Source: Calothrix sp. PCC 7103
GTDB taxonomy: Bacteria > Cyanobacteriota > Cyanobacteriia > Cyanobacteriales > Nostocaceae
Assembly (NCBI RefSeq): GCF_000331305.1
Contig: NZ_KB217478.1
Coordinates: 5,553,595-5,617,594, forward strand
Length of the DNA stretch: 64,000 nt
Direction: 5' to 3'
Positions 53,132 through 61,704 of this stretch are shown in pieces. The translations under genes were made by a program, and so were the position numbers. The notes beneath the pieces were generated by a model that was not told the DNA's origin, searched no databases, and saw nothing but the letters and a program-made list of their open reading frames with translations. The first letter of the stretch is position 1. Each line of letters opens with the position of its first letter.

Positions 53132-54652
53132 TTATTTGTTAGTGCGAATACTTAATAATTCTTTGGTTATATTTCTACCACCTGGAATAAGAATCCAAAC
53201 TAGTAGATAAGTCAAACCAAAAACTGCAAATTGAACTAGTAGATTTAAGACAATAATATTGGTAGTTGGCAACACAAATTTGATTACAAATAGCAGACCT
53301 GCTGACAATAGCGACGCAAGCACAGGGCGCCAAACAGTATTAAAGAAATTCCCAAGCGACAAAGGCGAAGTTAAGAGACAATAAGCAACGCTCGGATAAC
53401 TTATTAAGCAAGTTGCCAATGTATACCCAATTGCAACTCCTTTAGCTCCCCAAATTGAACCGATAGCAATGCCCGTAATCATTACAGAAGTATAAACGAA
53501 TCCCCAGCGGAACTGTCTTTGAGTCTGACCAGATGAAACATAGAGCCACTTAGTTACCCGATACAAACTCGTAAAAAACACACCTACCGTCAACACTTGG
53601 AATAATGGCACAATCTCTAGCCATTGTTTTCCCAGTAGTAGCAATAATAAATCGCGCGCTGCAATAAACGAGAAAGTAAGAGCAGGCATAACTAAGCTAA
53701 AAAGCAAGGTTAAGCTACGGCGCCCATAATTCTTGTAAGATTCTGGTTGCTGATAAACGCGACTGAGAGTAGACACAGAAACATCGAATAAGGGAAAGTA
53801 AATTTGCTCAAAGCTAAAATAAGCCCATTTATAGGCGACTTGATATAGTCCAAGCGTTGTAGGTCCACCAATGTAACCAATTAAAATTCGGTCTAACTGC
53901 ATTCCAATCCGAGTCAAGAATCGAAAGCCAGTTAGGTGTGTGCCAAAATTTAGCATCTCTCGAAGCTGCGGCTGTACTGTTGTTATACCTTGGAAATACG
54001 TTTCAGGGCGCCAAGGGCAAAATAACCAGTAGGCAATGCTTTGAGCAAACTGCATAACGACAACTTGCAGTACTAGTGCCCAATAACCCCAACCCAGTAG
54101 TGCCACTACCACAGCACTTACTCCACCTGCAAGTAATGCACTAACCTCAATTAGTGTAAGCGTACCAAAGCACATTTGTCGCTTGAGTAAAGATTGATGC
54201 TGGTAAGATACGCACAAACTCAAAACACCAAGTGCTAACACTAAGGTAATTGCATTTAACTCACTACGCTTGAAGAACGAAGCAACTACAGGCGCCATCA
54301 ACACCATTAGACCAATAACTAAGGTGTTTATTCGTAAAGATAACCAAAAAACAGCGCTCATTAATTGGTGGTCTAATTTGTCCTGCTTAATGGTCGCTGT
54401 TTCTAAACCCAAATTAGTCAAACTATCTGCAAGCAACAACAGAGGAGATACCATCGCTAGCAAACCAAAATCAGCAGGTGTCAGCAAACGTGCCAGTATA
54501 GCTGTTGACCCAATACCAATAGCCAATTTTATTGGTTGGGCACCAAAAGCGATTAACCCAGACCGTAGCGACTTCTGTTTGAGGTCAGAGTTTGAGGCAT
54601 CATTATCGACATACTGATGTTGATTAACTTTTGATTTCGGGTTTATGTCCAT
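53132..54652 (-). CDS. Wzx-type polysaccharide flippase / oligosaccharide exporter
   Basis: A 506-residue multi-helix (about 12-14 helices) protein of the MOP superfamily. The early helix (LIAFGAQPIKLAIGIGSTAI, then LLTPADFGLLAMVSPLLLLA) and the later PTTLGLYQVAYKWAYFSFEQ fit lipopolysaccharide O-antigen flippase relatives, which move lipid-linked repeating units across the membrane. It lies in the glycan operon and overlaps the GT4 gene upstream by ten bases. No wzy polymerase or wzc kinase is in the operon as far as I see, so export may involve other loci. Confidence 0.9.
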   Translation of the reverse strand: MDINPKSKVNQHQYVDNDASNSDLKQKSLRSGLIAFGAQPIKLAIGIGSTAILARLLTPADFGLLAMVSPLLLLADSLTNLGLETATIKQDKLDHQLMSAVFWLSLRINTLVIGLMVLMAPVVASFFKRSELNAITLVLALGVLSLCVSYQHQSLLKRQMCFGTLTLIEVSALLAGGVSAVVVALLGWGYWALVLQVVVMQFAQSIAYWLFCPWRPETYFQGITTVQPQLREMLNFGTHLTGFRFLTRIGMQLDRILIGYIGGPTTLGLYQVAYKWAYFSFEQIYFPLFDVSVSTLSRVYQQPESYKNYGRRSLTLLFSLVMPALTFSFIAARDLLLLLLGKQWLEIVPLFQVLTVGVFFTSLYRVTKWLYVSSGQTQRQFRWGFVYTSVMITGIAIGSIWGAKGVAIGYTLATCLISYPSVAYCLLTSPLSLGNFFNTVWRPVLASLLSAGLLFVIKFVLPTTNIIVLNLLVQFAVFGLTYLLVWILIPGGRNITKELLSIRTNK

Positions 54653-55848
54653 CCCAGTTGGTATTGGTATTTTGCTCGCAGTTCTTCGTAAATTGCCAAA
54701 AAGTTCTCAGTACGACGGTCTTCACTGAAGTAAGTAGAAGCTCTTTGATGTCCCGCTTGCCCCATTTGTTCTGAATCGTTTTGGTTTAGTAACAAACGCA
54801 ACAACCCTACCGTTAATGCGGATACATCATTCGGCGCCACTAAAAAGCCTGTTTTACCCTCACTTATTATTTCTGGCTGGGCACCAACAGCGCTGGCAAT
54901 TACCGCAGTACCTCGCATCATTGCCTCGGTTGTGACATTTCCAAATGGTTCTTCCCAAAGTGATGGCACTACCTGCACCCAAGCTCCATCAAAATACCGC
55001 TCCATTTCTTCTCTTCGTACATGACCTAACCATGAAATGTTTTCTAATATACCTAGCTCAGAAGCAAGTATCCTTAAAGCGCCTTCCTCTGAACCTTGAC
55101 CTGCAATCAGTAACCTAGCTTGAGGAACTTGTGCCACAACTGGTGCAAATGCTCTTAATAAAAAATCTACTCCTTTCTCTGGCACCAGGCGCCCTGCAAA
55201 AGCAACCGTTGGCGGTGTAGAAAGAGGTGGACGCATCGGTCGCGCGGGTACACCGTTGTAAACAACTTCAACTGGTGAAATTCCCTCGGCTTCTAGCTTC
55301 GCTTTCATACCATAACTAAGGGCAACTAGCGAATCTATTGCCGAACGCCAGTGTAGCCAAAGCTGTCGCTGGAGCATGAGTACAGCCCAAGATTGAGGTG
55401 TCATACAGCCAGAACGCAAACAAGCGATTCCAGCTTTACTTTTGCACTCACTTCCATCAGGCAGCGTTTTGGTTCCTTTCGGACAAATTGCTCTGTACAT
55501 TGCCATTTGGTAAAGGCAAGGTACATCTTGGAGTAAAGGTAGAATAAGGGGTGAGATTTGCCCCATAAAGATTCTTATATGTACAACATCGGGCTGAAAG
55601 TCTTGCAAAATGCGACGTAGAGTCAGATATGCTGAAGGATTAGCAGTTTGAGTTAGCACCTGTAACTTAGTATTAGTGCCAAAACAACTGTAATCAGCTA
55701 AAAATTCACTATTTGCAACTGGTATTAAACTGCTGGCAAATAAGCGAACATCATGACCTCGTGCGCGCAATCCTTGACGTAGAGAAAGCATTTGTAGCTC
55801 TGCTCCTCCAGTAGCTGCACCAATATCATTGATAAGCAGAATCTTCAT
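54643..55848 (-). CDS. Glycosyltransferase family 4
   Basis: A 401-residue GT-B enzyme. MKILLINDIGAATGGAELQM is the N-terminal GT4 domain start with the GGAE motif; PTVAFAGRLVPEKGVDFLLR near residue 218 and the C-terminal VVPSLWEEPFGNVTTEAMMR (E-x7-E) near 303-322 are the donor-binding signature. It is retaining by family. Its end overlaps the flippase gene by ten bases and it follows the leading GT2 gene by eight bases, so all are one transcript. Confidence 0.93.
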   Translation of the reverse strand: MKILLINDIGAATGGAELQMLSLRQGLRARGHDVRLFASSLIPVANSEFLADYSCFGTNTKLQVLTQTANPSAYLTLRRILQDFQPDVVHIRIFMGQISPLILPLLQDVPCLYQMAMYRAICPKGTKTLPDGSECKSKAGIACLRSGCMTPQSWAVLMLQRQLWLHWRSAIDSLVALSYGMKAKLEAEGISPVEVVYNGVPARPMRPPLSTPPTVAFAGRLVPEKGVDFLLRAFAPVVAQVPQARLLIAGQGSEEGALRILASELGILENISWLGHVRREEMERYFDGAWVQVVPSLWEEPFGNVTTEAMMRGTAVIASAVGAQPEIISEGKTGFLVAPNDVSALTVGLLRLLLNQNDSEQMGQAGHQRASTYFSEDRRTENFLAIYEELRAKYQYQLGWT

Positions 55849-55856
55849 GCTTTACC

Positions 55857-56909
55857 TTAAACTTTCAATACAGCAGTTTCTGGTAGCTGAGTTGGTACAC
55901 TAGAAATAGCAGTCTGTTTTCGCCGCACAATTCTGGCATGACGAGCAGTAAGAAAGCGATTGAGGACTTTTTCGACTATTGCTAAACTAAACACCCAACC
56001 TTTTTCTACCAAGCTATTTTCCCAACCAAAGGCGAGCTTGCGTGCCAATGGTCGTATAATTGTATTTTTACGTCTCCAACCTAAAATTTTGTACTTGTGT
56101 TGGAAATATCCATCCTCTGCCACATTCCATTTTTCGCGCAAGCGACTTAAAGAAGCTAGTTCCCAGGCATCACTCCAACGTAACATATAAAAATGTAAGT
56201 CTGTCCACTCTAAAGGGGGACCTGGCACATAAGTAACAAGACTTTCTGGCTCAAAGTACACAGTTTCTCCGGCTTGAATTACATTCATACAGAAGTCTAA
56301 ATGCTCTTTAGTATTAAGCATTCCTTCATCAAACATACCAAGCCGTTCAAATATTTGAGTGCGGACAAACATACAGTGAAACTCGCACAATTCTGTTTGC
56401 TTACGTTCCATCTGAGGAAGAACCTTTGCAACTTTGTGTCCTTGTTTATACATTTTTTCTCGCAATCGGCGCCTACCCGTTGCATCAACAACTATGTGTG
56501 TTTCACCACCTGCACAGTGAACGACTTCGTGTACTGGTTCCTCATGACACATCAGAGGACCAATCACTGTGGCGCCTGTTTCTTCAGCACATTGCACTAA
56601 AGCTTCTAACCAATTTGGTGAAACAATGACATCGTTATCAACAAAGACAACATATTTTGTACTAACCCGCGCCAAACCCATATTCCGGGCATGATTTGGT
56701 GAAAGATAGTAATCTGTCCGAACTAACTCAAAATTCTTTTCTTGTGCTTGCTCTTGCAAGTATTGATGTACCTTCGCAGGCGAATTACCATCTACGTAAA
56801 TCAACTTAAAAGGTACTGTTGTATATTCATAAATACTTTCAAGTGATTGACGAGTATAGCTGAAACGCTCACGCGGCACTACTACAATAGTAACTTGTGG
56901 ATCTGTCAT
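55857..56909 (-). CDS. Glycosyltransferase family 2
   Basis: A 350-residue GT2 enzyme, first gene of the operon. VTIVVVPRERFSYTRQSLES begins the domain, FVDNDVIVSPNWLEALVQCA near residue 91 has the DxD (DND) motif, and LGMFDEGMLNTKEHLDFCMN near 191 the acceptor region. A C-terminal basic tail (RHARIVRRKQTAISS) follows, with no membrane helix. A long 505-base A/T-rich upstream region probably holds the operon promoter. Confidence 0.88.
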   Translation of the reverse strand: MTDPQVTIVVVPRERFSYTRQSLESIYEYTTVPFKLIYVDGNSPAKVHQYLQEQAQEKNFELVRTDYYLSPNHARNMGLARVSTKYVVFVDNDVIVSPNWLEALVQCAEETGATVIGPLMCHEEPVHEVVHCAGGETHIVVDATGRRRLREKMYKQGHKVAKVLPQMERKQTELCEFHCMFVRTQIFERLGMFDEGMLNTKEHLDFCMNVIQAGETVYFEPESLVTYVPGPPLEWTDLHFYMLRWSDAWELASLSRLREKWNVAEDGYFQHKYKILGWRRKNTIIRPLARKLAFGWENSLVEKGWVFSLAIVEKVLNRFLTARHARIVRRKQTAISSVPTQLPETAVLKV

Positions 56910-57414
56910 GAGTATTCAGTAAATATTGTACTTATACAGTGAAACTAGCTTAACCATCCGTTAGCCAAAGCAAAATCACTGTTTGCCATAACTGCAAATT
57001 CCTCGCAAATGGCGTAGCATTATTTAGTTTATACGAACGTTGCGTGAACAAAGCAAGGAGCTTTGACTAGCCAAATTGAAGCTCATAGTTTTCTACTATA
57101 CTATCAATTTTTTTTGATTGAGAATATTTACAACAACTTTACCAATTCTTCATCAATGAATATTGTTGCTTTATATTAAAAATATTTTTGCTTGGCTGAA
57201 TTTAAGTAATTTTTCTCAAACAAAATCTATCGAAATGAATATGATTTTATTTAATATTTATATATATTAACCTAATTCTAAATATTATATTTTCCAGCCA
57301 TAAGTCTTCCCTCTAAAGATAGATTAATTAGATGTTTTGTTGTAGCGGTGCCTATCTCCCGATTCAGCACCAGTTACAAGTACTTATTATTTACCAGCTT
57401 AAAAGGTAGGTTTA
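56910..57414. other. Upstream region of the exopolysaccharide operon
   Basis: 505 mostly A/T-rich bases between the operon's first gene and the aminopeptidase gene, both on the minus strand. It contains a hairpin CAAAGC-AAGGA-GCTTTG at 57049-57065. No gene was recognised. The promoter of the operon is expected here; a specific site cannot be fixed. Confidence 0.45.
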
Positions 57415-58785
57415 CTAAAACCCGTTTCCCCGAACGAGTTCTTCAATTTCTGGGGTGGTAGTAGGTAATGCTTTTGTTAAAACATCGGTGCCTGTATCTG
57501 TAACTAGTACATCATCTTCAATGCGGATTCCTCGGACATCAGCAAACTGTTCCAAACGCTCCCAGTTAATTAAATACTGGTATTGTTCGCGTGCAGAATT
57601 TAAAATTGCTGGCACTTGGTAAAATCCAGGTTCGATGGTTACTAACATTCCCGGACGTAGGGGACGACTTAACCTGAGATACCCCAAACCGAACCGTGCG
57701 CTTCTTTCTCTCCCTTCTTCATATCCCGCTAAATCTCCTAAATCTTCCATATCATGCACGTCTAACCCTAGTAAATGTCCTATACCATGAGGGAAAAACA
57801 CCGCATGAACATCTTTTTCGACTAAATCATCAGGTTTACCCTGTAAAATTCCCAAATCTACCAACCCTTCGGCAATTGTTTTACAAGCTAAAAGGTGAAT
57901 ATCAGCATATTCTACACCTGGGCGTATAGCAGCAATACAAGCATCGTGCGCCGCTAGCACTACATTATATATATCGAGTTGGGTAGAAGAAAATTTTCCA
58001 GACACAGGAAAAGTACGAGTGATATCAGCTGCCCACCCGTTTCGAGTTTCGGCACCAACGTCAGCTAACAGTAAATCACCTGGTTGAATGGTATTATGAT
58101 ACTCTTCGTTATGTAAAACTTCACCATGAACAGTAACAATACTGTTGTAAGAAGTTTGGCAGTTATGGGCAATAATGACAGATTCCATTGCCGCTCGAAC
58201 TTCGGCTTCGGTTTTAGCCCTCTTTACTGCTGCCATTCCCGCTTCATGTGCCTTTACACTAACAGCAGCAGCAGAACGTAATTCATTTAAGGCGCCTTCA
58301 TCATGAGTCAAGCGCAATTTAATAACAGCTTTAGCTAATTCTAAATCAATACCTTGCGGTGGTAATTGCGGCAAAACCATCCGGTCGAATATTTGTGTTT
58401 GACTAGTCCATGTTGCAGCATCTTGCACAGCAATAGTAGCTGCACCTTCAACTCGATAAACTAATTCTGCCATTGGGTATGCAGCATCCGCACCAATTTG
58501 CAAAGCTATTTCATCGCGCGATGGTGTTACACCATGCCAAAGTGCGCTGCTTGGTTTGGGGTCATCAATAAAAAGTTCCAGCTTACCTGCTTCCAGACGA
58601 ATTACTGCATTCAGTAAAGGCAACCCAGCAAAGTATAGAAAATGACTACTTGCACGGAAAGGAAAGACATTGGCAGGAAAATTGCGAGGACTGCTGTTTC
58701 CTGCCCAAAGTATTGCTGGAAAATCAATTAAGTCAGCAAGACGCTGGCGCCTATGTCTTAGAGTGTCAATTAAAGATAGAGTCAT
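57415..58785 (-). CDS. Aminopeptidase P family (Xaa-Pro aminopeptidase)
   Basis: A 456-residue M24B metallopeptidase that removes the first residue of peptides with proline second. The dinuclear metal ligands are visible: Asp in LLADVGAE near 246, Asp in WAADITRT near 257, His in HGIGHLLGLDVHD near 335, Glu in TIEPGFYQ near 389 and Glu in IRIEDDVLV near 430. The N-terminal domain (residues 1-170) is the creatinase-N-type fold. No signal peptide, so cytoplasmic. It stands alone. Confidence 0.93.
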   Translation of the reverse strand: MTLSLIDTLRHRRQRLADLIDFPAILWAGNSSPRNFPANVFPFRASSHFLYFAGLPLLNAVIRLEAGKLELFIDDPKPSSALWHGVTPSRDEIALQIGADAAYPMAELVYRVEGAATIAVQDAATWTSQTQIFDRMVLPQLPPQGIDLELAKAVIKLRLTHDEGALNELRSAAAVSVKAHEAGMAAVKRAKTEAEVRAAMESVIIAHNCQTSYNSIVTVHGEVLHNEEYHNTIQPGDLLLADVGAETRNGWAADITRTFPVSGKFSSTQLDIYNVVLAAHDACIAAIRPGVEYADIHLLACKTIAEGLVDLGILQGKPDDLVEKDVHAVFFPHGIGHLLGLDVHDMEDLGDLAGYEEGRERSARFGLGYLRLSRPLRPGMLVTIEPGFYQVPAILNSAREQYQYLINWERLEQFADVRGIRIEDDVLVTDTGTDVLTKALPTTTPEIEELVRGNGF

Positions 58786-58820
58786 AATAGTTTAATGTTT
58801 ATCCTGATATATTTTTTTAC

Positions 58821-58874
58821 CGTAGAGACGCATAAACCGGAGGTTTTCCCGTAGGGATTTATCGCGTCTCTACG
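58821..58874. repeat. GTAGAGACG-family hairpin, copy 3
   Basis: CGTAGAGACGC (58821-58831) and GCGTCTCTACG (58864-58874) are perfect inverse arms separated by 32 bases that form a smaller internal stem (AAACC...GGTTTT region). It belongs with the palindromes at 15897 and 21272 but has a longer loop. Confidence 0.8.
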
Positions 58875-58910
58875 CAGGTTTATGTTGGGTTGTGCAAAGC
58901 CGCATCAATA

Positions 58911-60233
58911 TTACTTGTGAGCGTGAATATAATCGACGAAGTAAAATTTAGGTTCTAGCCATAATTTTAGTCCTGCGTAAGCTCCTAAACCCAAAAGTGC
59001 CACAATTATCAGGGGGATACCGAATGTCTGTCGAGAAGCATCTGGAAGCACTGAAACAATTGATACTGAAATTGCAAAGTAGGCTAAAAGAAAAATTTGT
59101 AAACGTTGGATATTTTTTAAGGCGCCTCTACAGCTACTACAATTTTGAGTATGTTGCGTATAACGATTGAGAATTTCTTGCCGATTAATATTAATACTCG
59201 TATTTTCCAATGGTTTGATTCCGACTTGCTCCCAAGGTAATTTGCCTTGACAATAATTATCAAACCAATTACGAAATTCTATCACTAAGCGGTCTGCGCT
59301 GGTTGGCATTTTGTAAGCACTTTTCCAACTTTCAGGATTCTGCTTTAGTAAATACTCTTGAGTTTGTAAAAGCACCATATCACCGTCCAGAATTTGGTTG
59401 CGTTCCGTAATATGGTTCCACCAGCGAGGTGTAATTTTGTGAAGCGTTGGAGCAAAATTTCGTGCAAATAAAGCGACAATGCGCGACTTACCAGGACTAA
59501 CAGGAATACAGTAAGTTATTAACCCTAATTGTTTGCCTTCACCAAACGGAATTGCATATTCTAACCGACAAGGCGCCTCAAATGTAATTTTAGTCTTAAA
59601 ACCGCTTTCAAGAGTCGCCTCAATTAAGTCAGGCGTACTAGTAGCAATTTTGATTGGAACAGGAACAGCTTTGTCGCGGTTTCCTTGCACACCATGATGA
59701 GCAAAAGGTACATGACTAGGGTCTGCAACATTTTCGATTAAAGTTTGCCAATCATATTCCAAATCGCGCACCATTGAACTCCAAAAGAAGCCCTTGCTCG
59801 TGTCAGCATAAGGCGATATTGGTAATGGAGTATTATCTGCCAACTCTCTATTATTTGCATCAAGCCATACCCAAAGTAAATCGGTTGCTTGACGAACTGG
59901 TAAAGATACAACACAAAAATTGTCTTTATTTTTACTAACTATATCAGTATTTTCTTCTTGAGGAATATTAGTGCAAATGCCATGCTCATCAAATTGCCAA
60001 CCGTGGTAACTGCACATTAAGTTCCCAGTTTTATCATCAATTCTACCTTCACTTAAAGGCGCCAGACGGTGAGGACATTGGTCTAAAAACACCTGGTATG
60101 TATCAGATGCTTTAGGTTTCCAAATTACAAGTCGAATACCTAGAACAGTAACAGGAGTAGGGCATTTAGAGTCTAAGTCTTCGACTGGAGTTAATGGATA
60201 CCAGTGCTGAAAAAAGTTAAATTCTGATGACAT
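58911..60233 (-). CDS. Rieske oxygenase, pheophorbide-a-oxygenase (PaO)-like
   Basis: A 440-residue Rieske non-haem iron oxygenase. The Rieske 2Fe-2S centre is QCPHRLAPLSEG then NLMCSYHGWQF (CxH..CxxH) near residues 47-79. The mononuclear iron site is IENVADPSHVPFAHHG near 163-178. The C-terminal PaO domain carries CSSCRGAL near 366 (a CxxC redox motif of the plant proteins) and two terminal membrane helices (FLLAYFAISVSIVSVLPDAS). Plant relatives (PaO, Tic55, Cao) act in chlorophyll breakdown or import redox; the cyanobacterial substrate is unknown. It is convergent with nothing close and starts at the ATG at 60233. Confidence 0.92.
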   Translation of the reverse strand: MSSEFNFFQHWYPLTPVEDLDSKCPTPVTVLGIRLVIWKPKASDTYQVFLDQCPHRLAPLSEGRIDDKTGNLMCSYHGWQFDEHGICTNIPQEENTDIVSKNKDNFCVVSLPVRQATDLLWVWLDANNRELADNTPLPISPYADTSKGFFWSSMVRDLEYDWQTLIENVADPSHVPFAHHGVQGNRDKAVPVPIKIATSTPDLIEATLESGFKTKITFEAPCRLEYAIPFGEGKQLGLITYCIPVSPGKSRIVALFARNFAPTLHKITPRWWNHITERNQILDGDMVLLQTQEYLLKQNPESWKSAYKMPTSADRLVIEFRNWFDNYCQGKLPWEQVGIKPLENTSININRQEILNRYTQHTQNCSSCRGALKNIQRLQIFLLAYFAISVSIVSVLPDASRQTFGIPLIIVALLGLGAYAGLKLWLEPKFYFVDYIHAHK

Positions 60234-60418
60234 TGCTTACACCGACTCTTTAATTATGAATATTAGAAACAGTTATAAAAGTTAACACATTATTAATATA
60301 CTATTCAAATTCAGCGATGAAATGGTTTATATTTATCCAAATCATCAAAACTATAAAATTGCATTCTGCTATTTACTTGCCACAATAGTAAAAAGAGTGT
60401 TTATTTGAGCTTTATAAA

Positions 60419-60868
60419 ATGACTGTGCAAAAACAAACCAGGATGAGCCGTATCTCGTCTTGCAATTGGTCAGTTGAAGAATTACCAGGGTTAAGCGAAC
60501 AAGATAAATTACAACTACAAAACTGTGGAATACACAGTACAAGAGAACTTGTAAAAGAAGGTAAAACCTTGCAAACGAGGACAGAGCTAGCAAGCAAACT
60601 ACAAATGCATCTAACTTATATAAACAAGTGGATAGCTTTAGCTGACTTAGCACGTGTACCAAGCATTGGAACACAGTACTGCGGGTTACTGCTTCATGCA
60701 GGTGTTGGTTCGGTAGTACAGTTAGCACAAATACCCACACCCCGTCTTCATAAACAAATTTTGCGGTTACAGGTAGCTACCATGCAACGAAGTGATTTAT
60801 GTCCTGCTGTTGATATAGTCCAACAATGGATTCAAGAAGCAAAAGTAGTGCAGAGTGAAAAGTGCTGA
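60419..60868 (+). CDS. DUF4332 (helix-hairpin-helix-like) protein
   Basis: A 149-residue protein. NWSVEELPGLSEQDKLQLQN and CGIHSTRELVKEGKTLQTRT, then LADLARVPSIGTQYCGLLLH and AGVGSVVQLAQIPTPRLHKQ, show two helix-hairpin-helix-like units of the DUF4332 type, in which -G(V/I)-S---L- turns follow conserved Leu-Pro segments. Such repeats often bind DNA. It is divergent from the Rieske gene (185 bases) and convergent with a TetR gene. Function unknown; a second possible start is the ATG at 60443. Confidence 0.78.
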   Translation: MTVQKQTRMSRISSCNWSVEELPGLSEQDKLQLQNCGIHSTRELVKEGKTLQTRTELASKLQMHLTYINKWIALADLARVPSIGTQYCGLLLHAGVGSVVQLAQIPTPRLHKQILRLQVATMQRSDLCPAVDIVQQWIQEAKVVQSEKC

Positions 60869-60887
60869 AGATTCAGCACTAAATTAT

Positions 60888-61499
60888 TTATTTTGCCAGT
60901 ACACCATTTAAGAAAATGTCAGCTAAACCTTCAGCCATTGATTGCATTTCTTGAGGTGAGGCATTAGGTGATGCAATTGTTTCGTTTGAGAAGCCTGCAA
61001 CTGCAAACATTCCCAGAAATACCTTCGCAACTAAATTGGCATCCATCTTGCGATAGATTCCTTTATCCATTGCTTCTTGAAAAAATGCTTCAGCAACACC
61101 AGTCATTTTCTCAATGACTTCTTGCTGAATTCTTTCGCGTAAGTCAGGATGAAATTGTGCCTCCATAAAGCAAACTCGCATCATGTCAGCATTCTTACGC
61201 ATGTTCCACATTCGACGCTTCATGACTTGAGCCACAGCTTTGTAGCTACCCATTTCGCTCAACTCGGTTAGTAAATCAGTAAGAATTTCTACCCATCCTT
61301 GGGTTGCGACTTCGACTAAAATAGCTTTTTTATTGGAAAAATGACGAAATAAGGTTCCTTCTGCAACTCCTGCGGACTGCGCTAAGTCGCGCGTTGTGGT
61401 ACCGTCGAAACCTTGGGCAGCAAACAAACGTTGCGCTGCTTGTAAAATACGATCACGAGTTTGTGCTTCAGAAGATGGGGGGGAATTGAACACGCGCAT
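60888..61499 (-). CDS. TetR family transcriptional regulator
   Basis: A 203-residue TetR regulator. RDRILQAAQRLFAAQGFDGT, TTRDLAQSAGVAEGTLFRHF and SNKKAILVEVA give the full N-terminal helix-turn-helix (residues about 14-60); the C-terminal domain holds the unknown ligand. It lies 205 bases from a divergent M16 peptidase gene, so control of that operon and of itself is possible. A candidate inverted repeat, CTTAAT-ACAAG-ATTAAG, lies at 61575-61591 in the intervening region. It is unrelated in sequence to the TetR protein at 4235. Confidence 0.9.
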   Translation of the reverse strand: MRVFNSPPSSEAQTRDRILQAAQRLFAAQGFDGTTTRDLAQSAGVAEGTLFRHFSNKKAILVEVATQGWVEILTDLLTELSEMGSYKAVAQVMKRRMWNMRKNADMMRVCFMEAQFHPDLRERIQQEVIEKMTGVAEAFFQEAMDKGIYRKMDANLVAKVFLGMFAVAGFSNETIASPNASPQEMQSMAEGLADIFLNGVLAK

Positions 61500-61704
61500 A
61501 GAAGTTATCGTAATATTTTCGGAACTGGATGTGTAGCATTATTGTCTAACGATAAAAAGCGAAAGCCGAGAAAGCTTAATACAAGATTAAGGCTCTAGCT
61601 GTGCAAAACGTGATTTTCGTAAGGAGGTTTTCATTTTTTGATGAGTAATAACGCAGTAATGCAATTGCAAATTGGTTTAATGTCTTAACGATTAGAGAAC
61701 AGTT

